The notes beneath the pieces are model-generated. The model searched no databases. It saw only the letters and a list, made by a program, of their open reading frames with translations, and was not told the DNA's origin. Both the position numbers and the translations under genes were made by a program. A stretch of DNA of 64,000 nucleotides from Kribbella capetownensis (GTDB lineage Bacteria > Actinomycetota > Actinomycetes > Propionibacteriales > Kribbellaceae), in the NCBI RefSeq assembly GCF_004331485.1, contig NZ_SJKD01000002.1, forward strand, positions 1 to 64,000, read 5' to 3'. This document shows positions 1 to 8,773 of the stretch, one piece after another; the first letter of the stretch is position 1, and every line of letters starts with the position of its first letter.

Positions 1-27
1 ACCGCCGATGACCAGGATCCGCTCCAT
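1..27 (-). CDS. N-terminus of a Rossmann-type protein (partial)
   Basis: Nine codons of a minus-strand gene run off the left edge, reading MERILVIGG. A short beta strand running into Gly-Gly is typical of the first strand of NAD(P)- or FAD-binding folds, but too little is present to name the family. The ATG at 27 is preceded by an AGAGGGAG ribosome binding site, which supports a real start. A 12-bp palindrome lies about 45 bases upstream and could be its operator. Confidence 0.5.
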
Positions 28-72
28 GTGTATCGCTCCCTCTCGTAGGATCGAGTGCAACGGTATGGATTT

Positions 73-84
73 GATACCGGTATC
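73..84. promoter_or_regulatory. Perfect palindrome GATACCGGTATC, probable operator
   Basis: A perfect 12-bp palindrome lies between the minus-strand gene starting at 27 and the MFS gene starting at 483. GATACC/GGTATC half-sites resemble TetR-type operators. No regulator lies next to it in the window, so the factor is unknown. The rest of 28-482 shows no convincing gene. Confidence 0.45.
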
Positions 85-482
85 TTCAACGGAACTGGGC
101 GCAGAACGTCCTGAAGTCAGGCGAGCAGTCGTCGGCTATGCAGACGCCCCTGGCCGCACGGACTAGACCTTGCCGACGGCAATGACCGGCTTACCTTTCA
201 CCTTGGGCTCTGCGCTCTGCGTGTCCTCGAAAGATCGACGGACCCCAGTGTTCCCAGCGAATCGAATCGCCCCGCCCGAAGACTCACGTCGTCCCGGCGC
301 GGAGCGGCTCCATCGAGTCGTTCTACAGACCGTGCAAACGCTGTGGCCGGCTTGCGATTCCCAGCGGTAGTGGCAGACGTCACACCTTCAGCATGATGGC
401 TTCGTCGCCACAGTCCTCGCTCGGGGGCCCGCCTGCTGGTCGGCTCGACCTTGCATGCCCTGCCAGAGAAAGCGCCGCCGCC

Positions 483-1802
483 ATGACAGCACAGCAGCCG
501 ACCGCCCCAGCGGAGACCACAGCTACGCCTCCGCGCATGCGCAAGGTCGTGACCGCCGGCCTTCTGGGCACTTCCCTGGAGACTTACGACCTCTACTTGT
601 ACGGCACGGCGTCGGCGACCATCTTCCCGCGCCTGTTCTTCACCAACCAAAGCGACACAGTGGCAACCATCTTGTCGCTCGCCACCTTCGGGGTGTCCTT
701 TATGGCACGTCCGCTCGGCGCCATCATCTTCGGGCACTTCGGGGACCGCATCGGCCGGAAGGAAACGCTGATCACAACCCTGCTGTTGATGGGAGTCAGC
801 ACCGCCGTGATCGGTGCACTCCCCACCTACGACAGCATCGGAGCTCTTGCGCCGGTCGTCCTGGTGCTGTTGCGCTTGTTGCAGGGTGTCGGATTCGGCG
901 GGGAGTACTCCGGAGCCGTCTTGATGCTTTCCGAGCACGCCCCAGCCGGCCGGCGCGGCTTCTACGCCGGTCTGAACAACATCGGCCCGGTATTCGGGTT
1001 CATTCTGTCCACGCTGGTTTTCCTGGTCACCGGCTCGCTGATGTCGGACGCCACATTCACCGCATGGGGTTGGCGAATCCCGTTTCTGCTCAGTGCCGTC
1101 CTGGTCGCGGTGGGTCTCTACGTTCGTAATCAGCTCAGCGAGTCGTCACTGTTCATCGAGGCGGTCAAGAAGCGTGAGTCGGCGACGCCGCCCCTGCTAC
1201 AGGTCGTGCGGCGCCACCCCAAGGAGCTCATCCTGGGTACCGGCAGCACCGTCGCCTTGTTCGCCATCTTCTACCTGTTCTCGACTTATACCCTCTCCTA
1301 TGCGACCAAGGTGCTCCAGATGGACCGGAGCACAGTCCTTTGGTCGGTTATTCTGGCCATGGTCGTCAACGGGGTCGCAATCCCGCTCGCGGCTTCACTC
1401 TCAGATCGCGTTGGGCGAAGGGCTGTCTGCGTCGCTGGTCTCGCCGCCGCCGCCCTGTGGGCGTTCCCGATGTTCTCGCTCATCAACACCGGGAACTCGT
1501 CACTGCTGACCTTGGCCCTGTCGGTGCAGATGGTGTTCTACGGAGTGATCTACGCCCCCATCGCGGCCCTTCTCAGCGAGATCTTCACCACCTCGGTCCG
1601 CTTCACCGGCGCCGCCCTGAGCTACAACCTGGGCGGCATCCTCGGAGCAGCCTTCGCGCCGATCATTGCCAGCGCTCTGCTGGCCCGTTACGGCAACACC
1701 GACCCGATTGCGCTGTACATCATCGCCATGTGTGTCATCTCCGCAGTCTGCGTAGCGGCGCTGCGCGAGACGCGGCTCACGAACCTCGCCGAGCCGCGAT
1801 GA
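483..1802 (+). CDS. MFS transporter, metabolite:H+ symporter (MHS) type
   Basis: The product is a membrane transporter of about 439 residues with twelve predicted hydrophobic segments. The first helix region carries LETYDLYLYG and the loop 2-3 motif GDRIGRKE is the MFS signature. A second region reads LQGVGFGGEYSGAVLM, typical of the metabolite:H+ symporter family that includes ShiA, KgtP and ProP-like carriers of organic acids, osmolytes and aromatic acids. The substrate cannot be read from sequence. I prefer the ATG at 483, preceded by AGAGAAAG, over an in-frame ATG at 393, because the extra 30 residues are low-complexity and family members start just before the first helix. An epoxide hydrolase follows in the same direction 60 bases downstream and may be co-transcribed. 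Confidence 0.85.
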   Translation: MTAQQPTAPAETTATPPRMRKVVTAGLLGTSLETYDLYLYGTASATIFPRLFFTNQSDTVATILSLATFGVSFMARPLGAIIFGHFGDRIGRKETLITTLLLMGVSTAVIGALPTYDSIGALAPVVLVLLRLLQGVGFGGEYSGAVLMLSEHAPAGRRGFYAGLNNIGPVFGFILSTLVFLVTGSLMSDATFTAWGWRIPFLLSAVLVAVGLYVRNQLSESSLFIEAVKKRESATPPLLQVVRRHPKELILGTGSTVALFAIFYLFSTYTLSYATKVLQMDRSTVLWSVILAMVVNGVAIPLAASLSDRVGRRAVCVAGLAAAALWAFPMFSLINTGNSSLLTLALSVQMVFYGVIYAPIAALLSEIFTTSVRFTGAALSYNLGGILGAAFAPIIASALLARYGNTDPIALYIIAMCVISAVCVAALRETRLTNLAEPR

Positions 1803-1863
1803 CACCGCAAGCGTCTCTTGCCCTGGCCATCAGTACGGTCTTGTGCACGGTTGGGAGGCCAGG

Positions 1864-2781
1864 ATGAAACTCGAGCACCAATACGCCGACGTCGGCGAAG
1901 TGCGTCTGCACTACGTGCGCGCGGGAGACCGCGCCGGGCGCAAGATCCTTCTGATCCACGGCTGGCCCGAGACGTGGTACGCCTGGCGCCACGTGATCGA
2001 CGAACTGGCGGAAGCCGACGGAATCGATGTGGTTGCACCTGACCTTCGTGGCCTGGGCGACAGCAGCCGGCCGGCCGACGGATACGACAAGTGGACCATC
2101 GCCGCGGACCTGTTTCGACTGGTGCAGTCCCTGTGGCCGACACAGCCGGTGCTGGTGGTCGGACACGATTGGGGTGGGGTGGTTGCATTTGACCTTGCGG
2201 TCCAGCTCGGACAGCAAACCGCCGGGCTCGCGGTCCTCGATGTCACTATCCCGGTGGAGGCCGACGACGGCGTCGTCGACTTCAGCCAGGGTGGCCGCCG
2301 CTGGCACCACGCATTCCACCAGACTCCCGACTTGCCGGAGCAGCTCATCTCGGGCCGCGAACGCGAGTACTACACCTGGTTCTACACGCACTTCGCAGCC
2401 GAGAGGTTCGCAGGACTGGACGCCGCTGTCATCGCTGAGTACCTGCGGTGCTACGGATCGGCAGCGGGAACCAAGCCTGGTCTTGCTTACTACCGTGCTC
2501 TACCCGAAGACCGCCGACGCCACACTGAGTTGCCGCGGCCCACGCTCCAGGTCCCGGTGCTCGCCATCGGCGGCGATTCCGGCGCCGGCCGCGGACTGGA
2601 ACCCGGTTTGTCCCTCCAAGGATTCGCCGACGACGTCACCAGTGAAGTCATCTCGAACTGCGGCCACTGGTTGATGGAGGAACAACCGGCCGCGGTCACG
2701 CGGCTGCTCGAGGCCTTTGCCGACCTGGTGCACGCTGGGTGGACTCGTCACACTGGCGAAAACCTGGACACAAGCCAGTGA
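1864..2781 (+). CDS. Alpha/beta-fold epoxide hydrolase
   Basis: This 305-residue cytoplasmic protein has the soluble epoxide hydrolase layout. The oxyanion-hole motif HGWPE is at residues 32-36, DLRGLGDSSRP near 60-70, and the nucleophile elbow GHDWGG places the catalytic Asp at 102. A C-terminal GHW supplies the catalytic His near 268. The Asp nucleophile favours epoxide or haloalkane hydrolysis over an ester hydrolase, and HGWPE favours epoxides. The ATG at 1864 has a GGGAGG site five bases upstream. A GTG at 1843 is in frame but lacks one. It follows the MFS gene, so uptake and hydrolysis of a common compound is possible but unproven. Confidence 0.85.
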   Translation: MKLEHQYADVGEVRLHYVRAGDRAGRKILLIHGWPETWYAWRHVIDELAEADGIDVVAPDLRGLGDSSRPADGYDKWTIAADLFRLVQSLWPTQPVLVVGHDWGGVVAFDLAVQLGQQTAGLAVLDVTIPVEADDGVVDFSQGGRRWHHAFHQTPDLPEQLISGREREYYTWFYTHFAAERFAGLDAAVIAEYLRCYGSAAGTKPGLAYYRALPEDRRRHTELPRPTLQVPVLAIGGDSGAGRGLEPGLSLQGFADDVTSEVISNCGHWLMEEQPAAVTRLLEAFADLVHAGWTRHTGENLDTSQ

Positions 2782-2860
2782 ACAAAAGGGAAGTGCTGTA
2801 CTGGAGACGAAGCGCGAGACTACTTGGGATCTGGAACGGCAGGCAGAGGAGACGATCGTA

Positions 2861-3607
2861 TTGAGGTGGAGGCAGCCGCGTCGGTCGGGGTTGATGCCTC
2901 TGTCCGACGCTCTCGAGGCGGTGGGCGACGACGGCGCGATGGGTACGTACGACGACGAGGTGCCGTTGAGCCAGGTGGTCGGCTCAGTGTCACGTTCGGA
3001 GGACTTCGATCACGAGTTCCGGCCGCGCCGGCGGACCGAGCGGTACGACGCTGTGCTCGCCCGGTTCCGCGCCGGTGATCTGCCGCCGGCGGTGAGCGTG
3101 GTGCGGCTGGGTGAGCTGTACTTCGTGTCGGACGGGCATCATCGGGCGGCTGCTGCTCGTGAGCTGGGCTGGTCACATCTGGCGGCTCAGGTTCGGCGGA
3201 TCTGTTCGGTGGCGTACGCGTGCAGTTGCATGACTGTCGCGGACCTTCCGGTCAAGGCGGCTGAACGACGGTTCCTCGAAGAAGTCCCGCTGCCGGACGA
3301 CATACGTCGCGCCTTGTGGCTCGATCGACCGGCTGATTGGGCGAGGCTGGCTGACTCTGCGCTGGCGTGGGCGTGCCGCCGGCAGCGAGACGGCCGATGG
3401 ACGCGGGGCGATGTAGACGCGCACAGTCTGGCCAGCGCCTGGTGGATCGAGGAGGTCGCGCCTGCCGTCGCCCGGCTGCGCAGCAACGCACCGACCGACT
3501 TGGTCGACGTACAGCTCTACATCACAGAACTCGCCCGCCGCGACGGCGTTGCCGACCTCGCCTGGCCGGCGGCCCATTGTTGCCCAGACCACCTACCGCA
3601 GCCCTGA
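2861..3607 (+). CDS. ParB/Srx-fold domain protein
   Basis: The middle of the protein (PAVSVVRLGELYFVSDGHHR) matches the ParB/sulfiredoxin-like nuclease fold, whose hallmark is a hydrophobic strand followed by DGHHR. The C-terminal 120 residues are helical and not recognised. Proteins of this type occur widely in actinobacteria outside the chromosome-partition operon and their role is not established. The start is uncertain: TTG at 2861 has an AGAGGAG site, while an in-frame ATG at 2717 lies inside the upstream hydrolase gene. No HTH domain is evident, so it is unlikely to be the partition ParB itself. Confidence 0.7.
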   Translation: MRWRQPRRSGLMPLSDALEAVGDDGAMGTYDDEVPLSQVVGSVSRSEDFDHEFRPRRRTERYDAVLARFRAGDLPPAVSVVRLGELYFVSDGHHRAAAARELGWSHLAAQVRRICSVAYACSCMTVADLPVKAAERRFLEEVPLPDDIRRALWLDRPADWARLADSALAWACRRQRDGRWTRGDVDAHSLASAWWIEEVAPAVARLRSNAPTDLVDVQLYITELARRDGVADLAWPAAHCCPDHLPQP

Positions 3608-3777
3608 TGTGTTGGTGAACAGGGCGGCCGTGACGCGAGCCGAGGGGATGTGACGCACAGTGACGATCACACTCGGCTGCCGGACCCAGCCGACGTGAGA
3701 GATGCGGCTGAAAGGGTCGAATAGAAGGAGTCCTGTAGGCATGAAGAAACCCAGGCCACCGTCGTGACCTGGGCTTG

Positions 3778-3816
3778 GGTGCGCCGCCAGGGACTCCAAC
3801 CCCCGAACCCGCTGAC
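3778..3816 (-). repeat. 3' remnant of a tRNA-Lys-like gene, possible attachment-site scar
   Basis: Read on the minus strand, this stretch ends in GGCGGCGCACC preceded by CGGGGGTT(G)GAGTCCCTG. That is the T-arm and acceptor 3' strand of an actinobacterial tRNA-Lys, with one change in the T-loop (GTTGGAG for GTTCGAG). The 5' half and a proper anticodon arm are absent. tRNA 3' ends are the usual attachment sites of integrative elements, and a truncated gene lies directly beside it. No integrase is present, so this is a scar at most. Confidence 0.6.
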
Positions 3817-3959
3817 TTCCAGCTGAGGCTGATCACCGTTTGTCGACGATGCTCGAAAGCTCTTATAGATAAGGGTCTCGCGACTAGGTTCCTCTCGCCG
3901 GGCAAGCGCAGGAGGTTGCGCCAGGAGCGCTGCTGTGCACGTCTCGGGTGGCTCTGGCC

Positions 3960-4182
3960 TAGGCGTCGCGTGACCGTGGGTGAGGTAGAACTCGCCCGCC
4001 TCCGTGATTCCCGCCGTCCAGACCTTGTTCTTCCGGCCGACACGGGCGAGGCCGCGGCTGGGCAGCGCGCGGGCGGTGTTCTTCTTGTGGGTCTGATCGC
4101 GCCAGTCGCGCGGTGGGCAGCCCTGGCCGATCCACTTGAGTACTTCCACCTGACGATCAGTCAGCTTCGGCGTCCGAACCAC
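3960..4182 (-). pseudogene. Truncated winged-helix-like protein
   Basis: From a GTG at 4182 the reading frame gives about 73 residues of a conserved actinobacterial domain (LTDRQVEVLKWIGQGCP ... GITEAGEFYLTHGH). Such domains normally begin proteins several times longer. After residue 73 the frame continues to 3667 through low-similarity sequence and across the tRNA remnant, so the natural C-terminus is gone. Function of the intact family is not known to me. The interval 3608-3960 holds no other gene. Confidence 0.5.
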
Positions 4183-4304
4183 ATCCAGTAGTCGACCACA
4201 CCGTCACACTCCGCCAGTTACTGACACAAACCTCACGGCGTCCCTGACACGGATGTTCACTGGGCGCGCCTGCTGCAGGTGTCGAGCGCGGTCGACGGGT
4301 GTTG

Positions 4305-5276
4305 TCAGCCCGTGTACTCGGTGACCTCGGGGAGGATGTACTTGCGTGCGAGGACCTCAGGCCCGGGTCGGTAGGCGCGCATGAGGAAGTTCCATCCGTC
4401 CGTGATGTCCAGTCGGTTGGGCTTGTCACCGACGATGTCTGCTGATCCGAAGTACACGGTGAAGGTGTCGTCCGCGTTCATCGCCGTGGTTGCCGGTGAC
4501 AGGCTGACGTTGTCGGAGTGGAAGAGCGCATCGTCGCCGTAGACAGCGATCGACCAGAACGCATCACACGGTGGAACGCTGTACGTCGCGACGTACGCCG
4601 TGGACGCATCGGCGGGTCCGGTGAAGTTGATGTAGACAGCTTCGCTTTCGGGGAACAGCCCCCACGCACCGGCGACGGCAAGGTGGCGGGTGACCTCATC
4701 GGCCTCACCCCGGCGTCCCATCCACCCGGCTGGGAACTGCGTGAAGGTGCGGAACTTCTGCTCGTACTGCGCCCGCAGAGCGAGCATCGAGTCCCAGTCC
4801 CAATCAGGCGCGGTGAAGGTCTGGGCGCTGCCTGCCTCGATCTGGAAGCGCCGGAGGACGTCGCTGACCTGGGCGATCTCGTCCTCGTCAGTGCGGTTGC
4901 GCAACTCGACGCGAGGGATGGCGCAGCAGTATCGGGTCGGGGAGGTGATCTCGTGCCACCCGGGCTCGCGGATGACGGCGACCATGTAGTGGTCATTGTC
5001 GATGATGAACACGGACAGATAGCGGTCGTCCATGACCTCCGGCACGAACACGCGAGCGCCGCCGCCGGTGTCGATGACGCTGCCGCCGTACAGGGTGTCA
5101 CGGTTCATTCGCACCACCGGCTGCTCGTCTGTCGGCGTGGGTCGGGTGATCAGGTAGAACGCGTTCACGCCGCCCGAGCGCCGCTGGAAGGCCTGGAACC
5201 GACCGTCCACTTCTGCGCGGATATACGTTTCTGGCTCACGGTCGTCGGCATGTGTGCTCCTCGGCTTGTGCGTCAA
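4305..5276 (-). CDS. DUF1254/DUF1214 domain protein
   Basis: About 323 residues. The N-terminal half (VVRMNRDTLYGGSVIDT, DNDHYMVAV) fits DUF1254 and the C-terminal half (DAFWSIAVYG ... DGWNFLMRAYRP) fits DUF1214, a two-domain arrangement common in soil bacteria with no assigned enzyme activity. It is paralogous in architecture to the gene immediately upstream, and the two are probably one operon. The start is odd. A good GAGGAG site sits before an ATG near 5250 that is one base out of frame with the conserved body; the nearest in-frame start is TTG at 5276. A one-base indel between about 5233 and 5250 would restore the natural start. Confidence 0.75.
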   Translation of the reverse strand: MTHKPRSTHADDREPETYIRAEVDGRFQAFQRRSGGVNAFYLITRPTPTDEQPVVRMNRDTLYGGSVIDTGGGARVFVPEVMDDRYLSVFIIDNDHYMVAVIREPGWHEITSPTRYCCAIPRVELRNRTDEDEIAQVSDVLRRFQIEAGSAQTFTAPDWDWDSMLALRAQYEQKFRTFTQFPAGWMGRRGEADEVTRHLAVAGAWGLFPESEAVYINFTGPADASTAYVATYSVPPCDAFWSIAVYGDDALFHSDNVSLSPATTAMNADDTFTVYFGSADIVGDKPNRLDITDGWNFLMRAYRPGPEVLARKYILPEVTEYTG

Positions 5277-5281
5277 CGCGA

Positions 5282-6247
5282 CTAGGCGGAGAGGGATTGA
5301 ATCTGAACGTGGTCCCGTTCCAGGGCTTCGAGGTAGGCCATGATCGCGGGGAAGGTGGTCGGCCTGTACAGGCGGATCACCATGTTCCATCCCGCGACGG
5401 TGGTCATGTTGTTCGGACGTCCAGGTGCGTTGAAACAGAAGGTGTAACTGCCGTTTTCGTTAGGCTGGGCGGTGCGGTGGTTGTAGGCGTAGTCCTCGGT
5501 GGCGATGAAGCCGTCGGGACCGTAGGTGGTGACGGAGAAGAATCCGCCTCGCTTGTAGTCCAGCGGTGGTTTCTCGAGCGTGAGGCTCGATGGCGCCAGG
5601 TCGGCTGCCACGCCTGAGGGGACGAGCTTCGGCCAGTAGACGGCGTGTTCCTTGGGGAGACCGGCCCACCCGCCTGCGGAGGCGATCAGGAACGCCTCGG
5701 GTGACACGACGTCGGGTGTCCCGAAGGCATCCCAGCTGTTCACTGTGGGCGCCAGTTTCAGGAGCTCGAGACGTACGGCGGCCAGCGACTCGGGATCGAA
5801 ACCCTTCGACTGGTACGGCGTTGCCGATGCCGCCTGGATCACGTAGCGGTCCTGGTGCTGGTGCGCGTCGTAGTACCCGTCGCCGTTCTCGGGGCGAACC
5901 TCGGTGCGGATGTTCAACCAGATGTGGCTGCCGGTGGTGACCATGTCCGGGGTGACGGTCAGCGAATCTCCGGGGTACAGGTGGGCGAACGAGTACTGGT
6001 TCTCGTCGATCATTTGAATGATCGAGTACCGGTCGTCCCACGCTGGATTCGCGATGACAGCTCCCTTGGAGACGTCGACGACGGCGTGACTGTAGAGGCA
6101 GTCCTTGTTCTCCCTGATCACGACCTGATTGGCCACGTCGGAGAAGCCCCGTGAGTGCCGGACCGTGTTCACCGGATGGTCTTCGGAGTGCGCGCTGAAG
6201 TAGCGATCGGTCTCGGCGACCGTGAAGTTGCTGCGATCCACCAACAT
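5282..6247 (-). CDS. DUF1254/DUF1214 domain protein
   Basis: This 321-residue protein has the same two-domain architecture as its neighbour: an N-terminal DUF1254 part (NQVVIRENKDCLYSHAVVDV, WDDRYSIIQMIDENQYSF) and a C-terminal DUF1214 part (GFFSVTTYGPDGFI ... GWNMVIRLYRP). No signal peptide or membrane segment is evident, so it is probably cytoplasmic. The ATG at 6247 has GGGAGG upstream at good spacing. An upstream in-frame ATG at 6274 would put that site inside the gene. Its stop lies a few bases before the likely start of the second gene, consistent with a two-gene operon. Function unknown. Confidence 0.8.
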   Translation of the reverse strand: MLVDRSNFTVAETDRYFSAHSEDHPVNTVRHSRGFSDVANQVVIRENKDCLYSHAVVDVSKGAVIANPAWDDRYSIIQMIDENQYSFAHLYPGDSLTVTPDMVTTGSHIWLNIRTEVRPENGDGYYDAHQHQDRYVIQAASATPYQSKGFDPESLAAVRLELLKLAPTVNSWDAFGTPDVVSPEAFLIASAGGWAGLPKEHAVYWPKLVPSGVAADLAPSSLTLEKPPLDYKRGGFFSVTTYGPDGFIATEDYAYNHRTAQPNENGSYTFCFNAPGRPNNMTTVAGWNMVIRLYRPTTFPAIMAYLEALERDHVQIQSLSA

Positions 6248-6491
6248 CGAATTCCTCCCTCTGATGTTCACCATCCGTCGCTAGGCAAGGGCTTTTGCTT
6301 GAGGGTTGGCAATCCCCTGAAACCGTAGAGACTTGAGTCTTGTTGTTCGGTTGTTGACCGGATTCCCGCTGGCTGCGTTGGTGGGCTGGCCCGGAGTCGG
6401 GGTCAAGGCTGGCCGGAGGCCACCCCGAAGGGGCTTGGCCTCGACGCCGGCGAGGACGAGGTCAGGCTCGGCGTGCGGGATCGAAGGTCGT

Positions 6492-7420
6492 TCATGCTGC
6501 CTGGTCGTGGTGCAGGTCGTGGCCGGCTTGGAGGCGGAGTTCGTAGTTGACCGGGGAGCGCATGCCGAGGGCGGAGTGGCGCCGGTCGTGGTTGTAGTCC
6601 TCGATCCAGGCCGCGACCCGGGCGCGGGCGTGTGCCTTGGTGGTGAAGTGCTCGAGCCTGCGCAGTTCGACTCCACGGTGGAATGCCACGAATCGATGAC
6701 CGCGTTGTCCAGTGCTGATCCGGGCCGGCCCATGGACTGGGTGATGCCGAGGCGGGTGCAGGCGGCCCGGACGGTGCCGGCGGTGTATTCACTGCCCTGA
6801 TCGGTGTGCATGACCACGCCGGTGATCGCGTCTTTGCCACCGCGGACCGCGACAGCCATCACCAGCGCGTCGTAAGCCAGTTCGGTGTTGTGATGCTCGC
6901 CCAGGCTGAACCCGACGATGCGCCGCGACGCCATGTCCAGCACCGAGTCCAAGAACAACTTGCCCTCGGCGGTGAGGATCTCGGTGCCGTCGCCGTACCA
7001 CTTGCGGTTCAGTTGACTGGCACCGAAGTCACGTCGGATCAGGTCCGGTGCGCGCCACCGGCCCCGGCCCGGACGGGTGGTCTGGTTGCGGCGGCGTTTC
7101 CGCCGCGCCCTCAGACCGAGCTCCCGCATCAACTGTGCGACGGTGTTCTCACTGACCCGCCAGCCCTCGTCGCGCAGGTCGGCGGTGATCCGGGGCGACC
7201 CGTAGGTCCCGTGATGCTTGGCGAACCACTGCCCGATCGCAATCTTGAGCTGTTCGCGGCGGGCAAACCGGGGCGAAGCGTCGCCGTACCTGACCACGTG
7301 GCGCCACTTGTAGAACCAGGCCTGACTGACCCCCAGCGCCCGGCAACTCGTCGCGTGCGGCACCCGGTAGATGTCCCTCCGGGTGACGATGAACCGGGCC
7401 ACGGCTACCGGCCCATCGCA
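6492..7420 (-). pseudogene. IS3 orfB transposase, frameshifted
   Basis: The frame carries an HTH_21-like part (QLKIAIGQWFAKHHGTYGSPRI) and an integrase core. The first two catalytic positions are visible as YGDGTEI and HTDQGSEYT. The third reads NAVIDSWHSTVE, where family members have ESW, so the catalytic Glu is Asp. Directly after HSTVE one T is missing near 6670: the family continuation FELRRLEHFTTKAH is found in the next frame, running to a stop at 6492. The product would be inactive on both counts. Confidence 0.75.
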
Positions 7421-7591
7421 TCCTTGACCCAGAGGGCCACCGGGCGCTTGAGCACATCGCGCTCCATCGCCAACTCCGCGTTCTCCCGCCGCAACCCGGG
7501 CCACCTGCGCGATCGGGTTCCCGGTCTCCCGGACGATCCGGACCGCACCCTCACGGAACTCCCGATCAAACTTCCTACGTGCCTCAGCCAT
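7405..7591 (-). pseudogene. IS3 orfA, internally deleted
   Basis: The gene starts normally (MAEARRKFDREFREGAVRIV) from the ATG at 7591. After IAQVAR the sequence jumps straight to the C-terminal coiled-coil part (LRRENAELAMERDVLKR ... WVKDAMGR), which lies in another frame and stops at 7405. In intact orfA proteins about 40 residues, including the second HTH helix and linker, lie between these parts. This is a deletion, not the programmed frameshift of the family, which occurs at the orfA/orfB junction. Confidence 0.7.
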
Positions 7592-7756
7592 CGCCTTCAC
7601 CTCAAAGCGGATATCTCCACGCTACTAGGGGAAGCCCAGATCAACGAGAACGCGCGATGAGACTTAGAGCGCGGGTCAGAGACATATGAGCAGGGTGCTG
7701 ACGTTATCCACGGTCAGCATGCGAGATCCGAGGACGGAGCTCGGGTTGACGTGCAG

Positions 7757-7993
7757 TCAGCTGAGGTCTGGGTCTTCGAAGGCTTGTTCCAGGGCTTGCG
7801 CGGCGGCCGCGTTGGCGGATTCGCGCCCGAGCGGTGGTGGTGAACCCCTCCGGTCCCACCATCGCGACAGGTGCCGGACTTCGGTGAACGCGTCGAACAC
7901 CAACGCCCGTGGGACGCTGACGACCCGGGAGATCACGATCTCGCGGTCGGCCGTCACCGGCTCCGCCCGCGTTTCTTGCCGTGCCCCTGCCAT
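7757..7993 (-). pseudogene. Truncated SRPBCC (AHSA1-type) protein
   Basis: The first 45 residues (EIVISRVVSVPRALVFDAFT ... HLSRWWD) are the opening strand and helix of an AHSA1/START-like SRPBCC domain. After WWD a base is missing: the expected GFTTT is read in the next frame, and similarity ends soon after. The ATG lies four bases past the stop of an arsR fragment, so this was an arsR-SRPBCC operon like the intact pair just upstream. Confidence 0.6.
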
Positions 7994-7996
7994 CGG

Positions 7997-8280
7997 TCAT
8001 TTCTCCTGCCGTGTCTGCTTGAGGTCCTGCACGTAGGTGTCCAGCCGGTCGAAACACTCGTTCCAGAACTGCTCGAACCCGCCGGTCCGCTCGTGGACCG
8101 GCTGCAGCCCGCGGGCGTCAAGGCCGTACAGGCGCTGCTTGCCCGCCTTGCGGCCCCCCACCAGCCATCTCCCGGAGCACCCGCAGGTGCTTGGATGCCC
8201 CCGGCTGGGTCATCCCCAGCTCCCGGGCCAGATCGGTGACCGGCCGCTCACCCGCTCGGAGCAGTACCAGGAGGACGGGT
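7997..8280 (-). pseudogene. ArsR-family regulator, 5'-truncated and frameshifted
   Basis: The recognition region LARELGMTQPGASKHLRVLRE of an ArsR HTH is intact, but the 25-30 residues normally before it are missing, since the frame opens directly at the stop of the SRPBCC gene. After HLRVLRE the frame shifts. The natural C-terminus (GKQRLYGLDARGLQPVHE, then GFEQFWNE) continues in another frame to TGA at 7997. It was probably the regulator of the downstream truncated SRPBCC gene. Confidence 0.65.
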
Positions 8281-8772
8281 TCAACCGACAGCAGCGAGCA
8301 CCTTCCCGATGGCGTCGAGCAGGCCGGCGGTGCCGGACTCGCGACCGGCCGCGGCATCTGGCCCGGGACCGTGCACACCGTCGAGGTGGACGCCCTGCTC
8401 GGTGAACGTGAGCCGGGTCCCCGGGCCGGCGCCGTCGTCGGTGGGCTCGAACACGATCGTGCTGATCGACGTCGAGGCGTGCACTCTGTCGAGCCACATG
8501 TCGTACGTGTAGACGATCCGCTGGTTGGGCGTGATGTCGGTGTACGTGGCGCGGAACTGGGACAGCGGGCCGCCCTCGCCGTGACGTCCGTCGTCGATAG
8601 CCACGCCGCCGATCCGGAAGTCGTCGGTGCGCTCGACGTAGACGAACTCGTCGCTGCCGAACCACTTGCGCTTGATCTCGGGGTCAGCGAAGGCGGCCCA
8701 CACGCGGTCGACCGGAACCGGATACTCGCGCTCGAGCACGAACGTGGCGTGGGTCTGGGTGCGGTCGGTCAT
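8281..8772 (-). CDS. SRPBCC family protein (AHSA1-type)
   Basis: A 163-residue protein of the SRPBCC superfamily, a helix-grip fold that binds hydrophobic ligands. The opening LEREYPVPVDRVWAAFADPE, the middle DITPNQRIVYTYDMWLD and the closing helix GLLDAIGKVLAA are typical of AHSA1-like members. It starts two bases after the ArsR stop with a GGAG site, so the two genes form one operon. ArsR/SRPBCC pairs are common in actinobacteria; the ligand is unknown. Confidence 0.85.
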   Translation of the reverse strand: MTDRTQTHATFVLEREYPVPVDRVWAAFADPEIKRKWFGSDEFVYVERTDDFRIGGVAIDDGRHGEGGPLSQFRATYTDITPNQRIVYTYDMWLDRVHASTSISTIVFEPTDDGAGPGTRLTFTEQGVHLDGVHGPGPDAAAGRESGTAGLLDAIGKVLAAVG

Positions 8773-8773
8773 G

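Larger units (their letters stand above)
6281..7620 (-). mobile_element. Decayed IS3-family insertion sequence
   Basis: The stretch contains recognisable orfA and orfB of an IS3-family element (DDE transposase with the usual orfA/orfB overlap). Both reading frames are broken: orfA has an internal deletion, and orfB has a one-base deletion plus an E-to-D change at the third catalytic residue. I could not identify convincing terminal inverted repeats or target duplications by eye, so the outer limits are approximate. The + strand frame across the same DNA is antisense noise. Confidence 0.75.

Noticed and set aside
7405..7591. Programmed frameshifting as an explanation of the orfA break
   Set aside because: The break removes about 40 conserved residues inside orfA, away from the orfA/orfB junction where slippage happens.
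6806..7660. 284-codon plus-strand frame across the IS element
   Set aside because: Antisense of the transposase; no recognisable domain.
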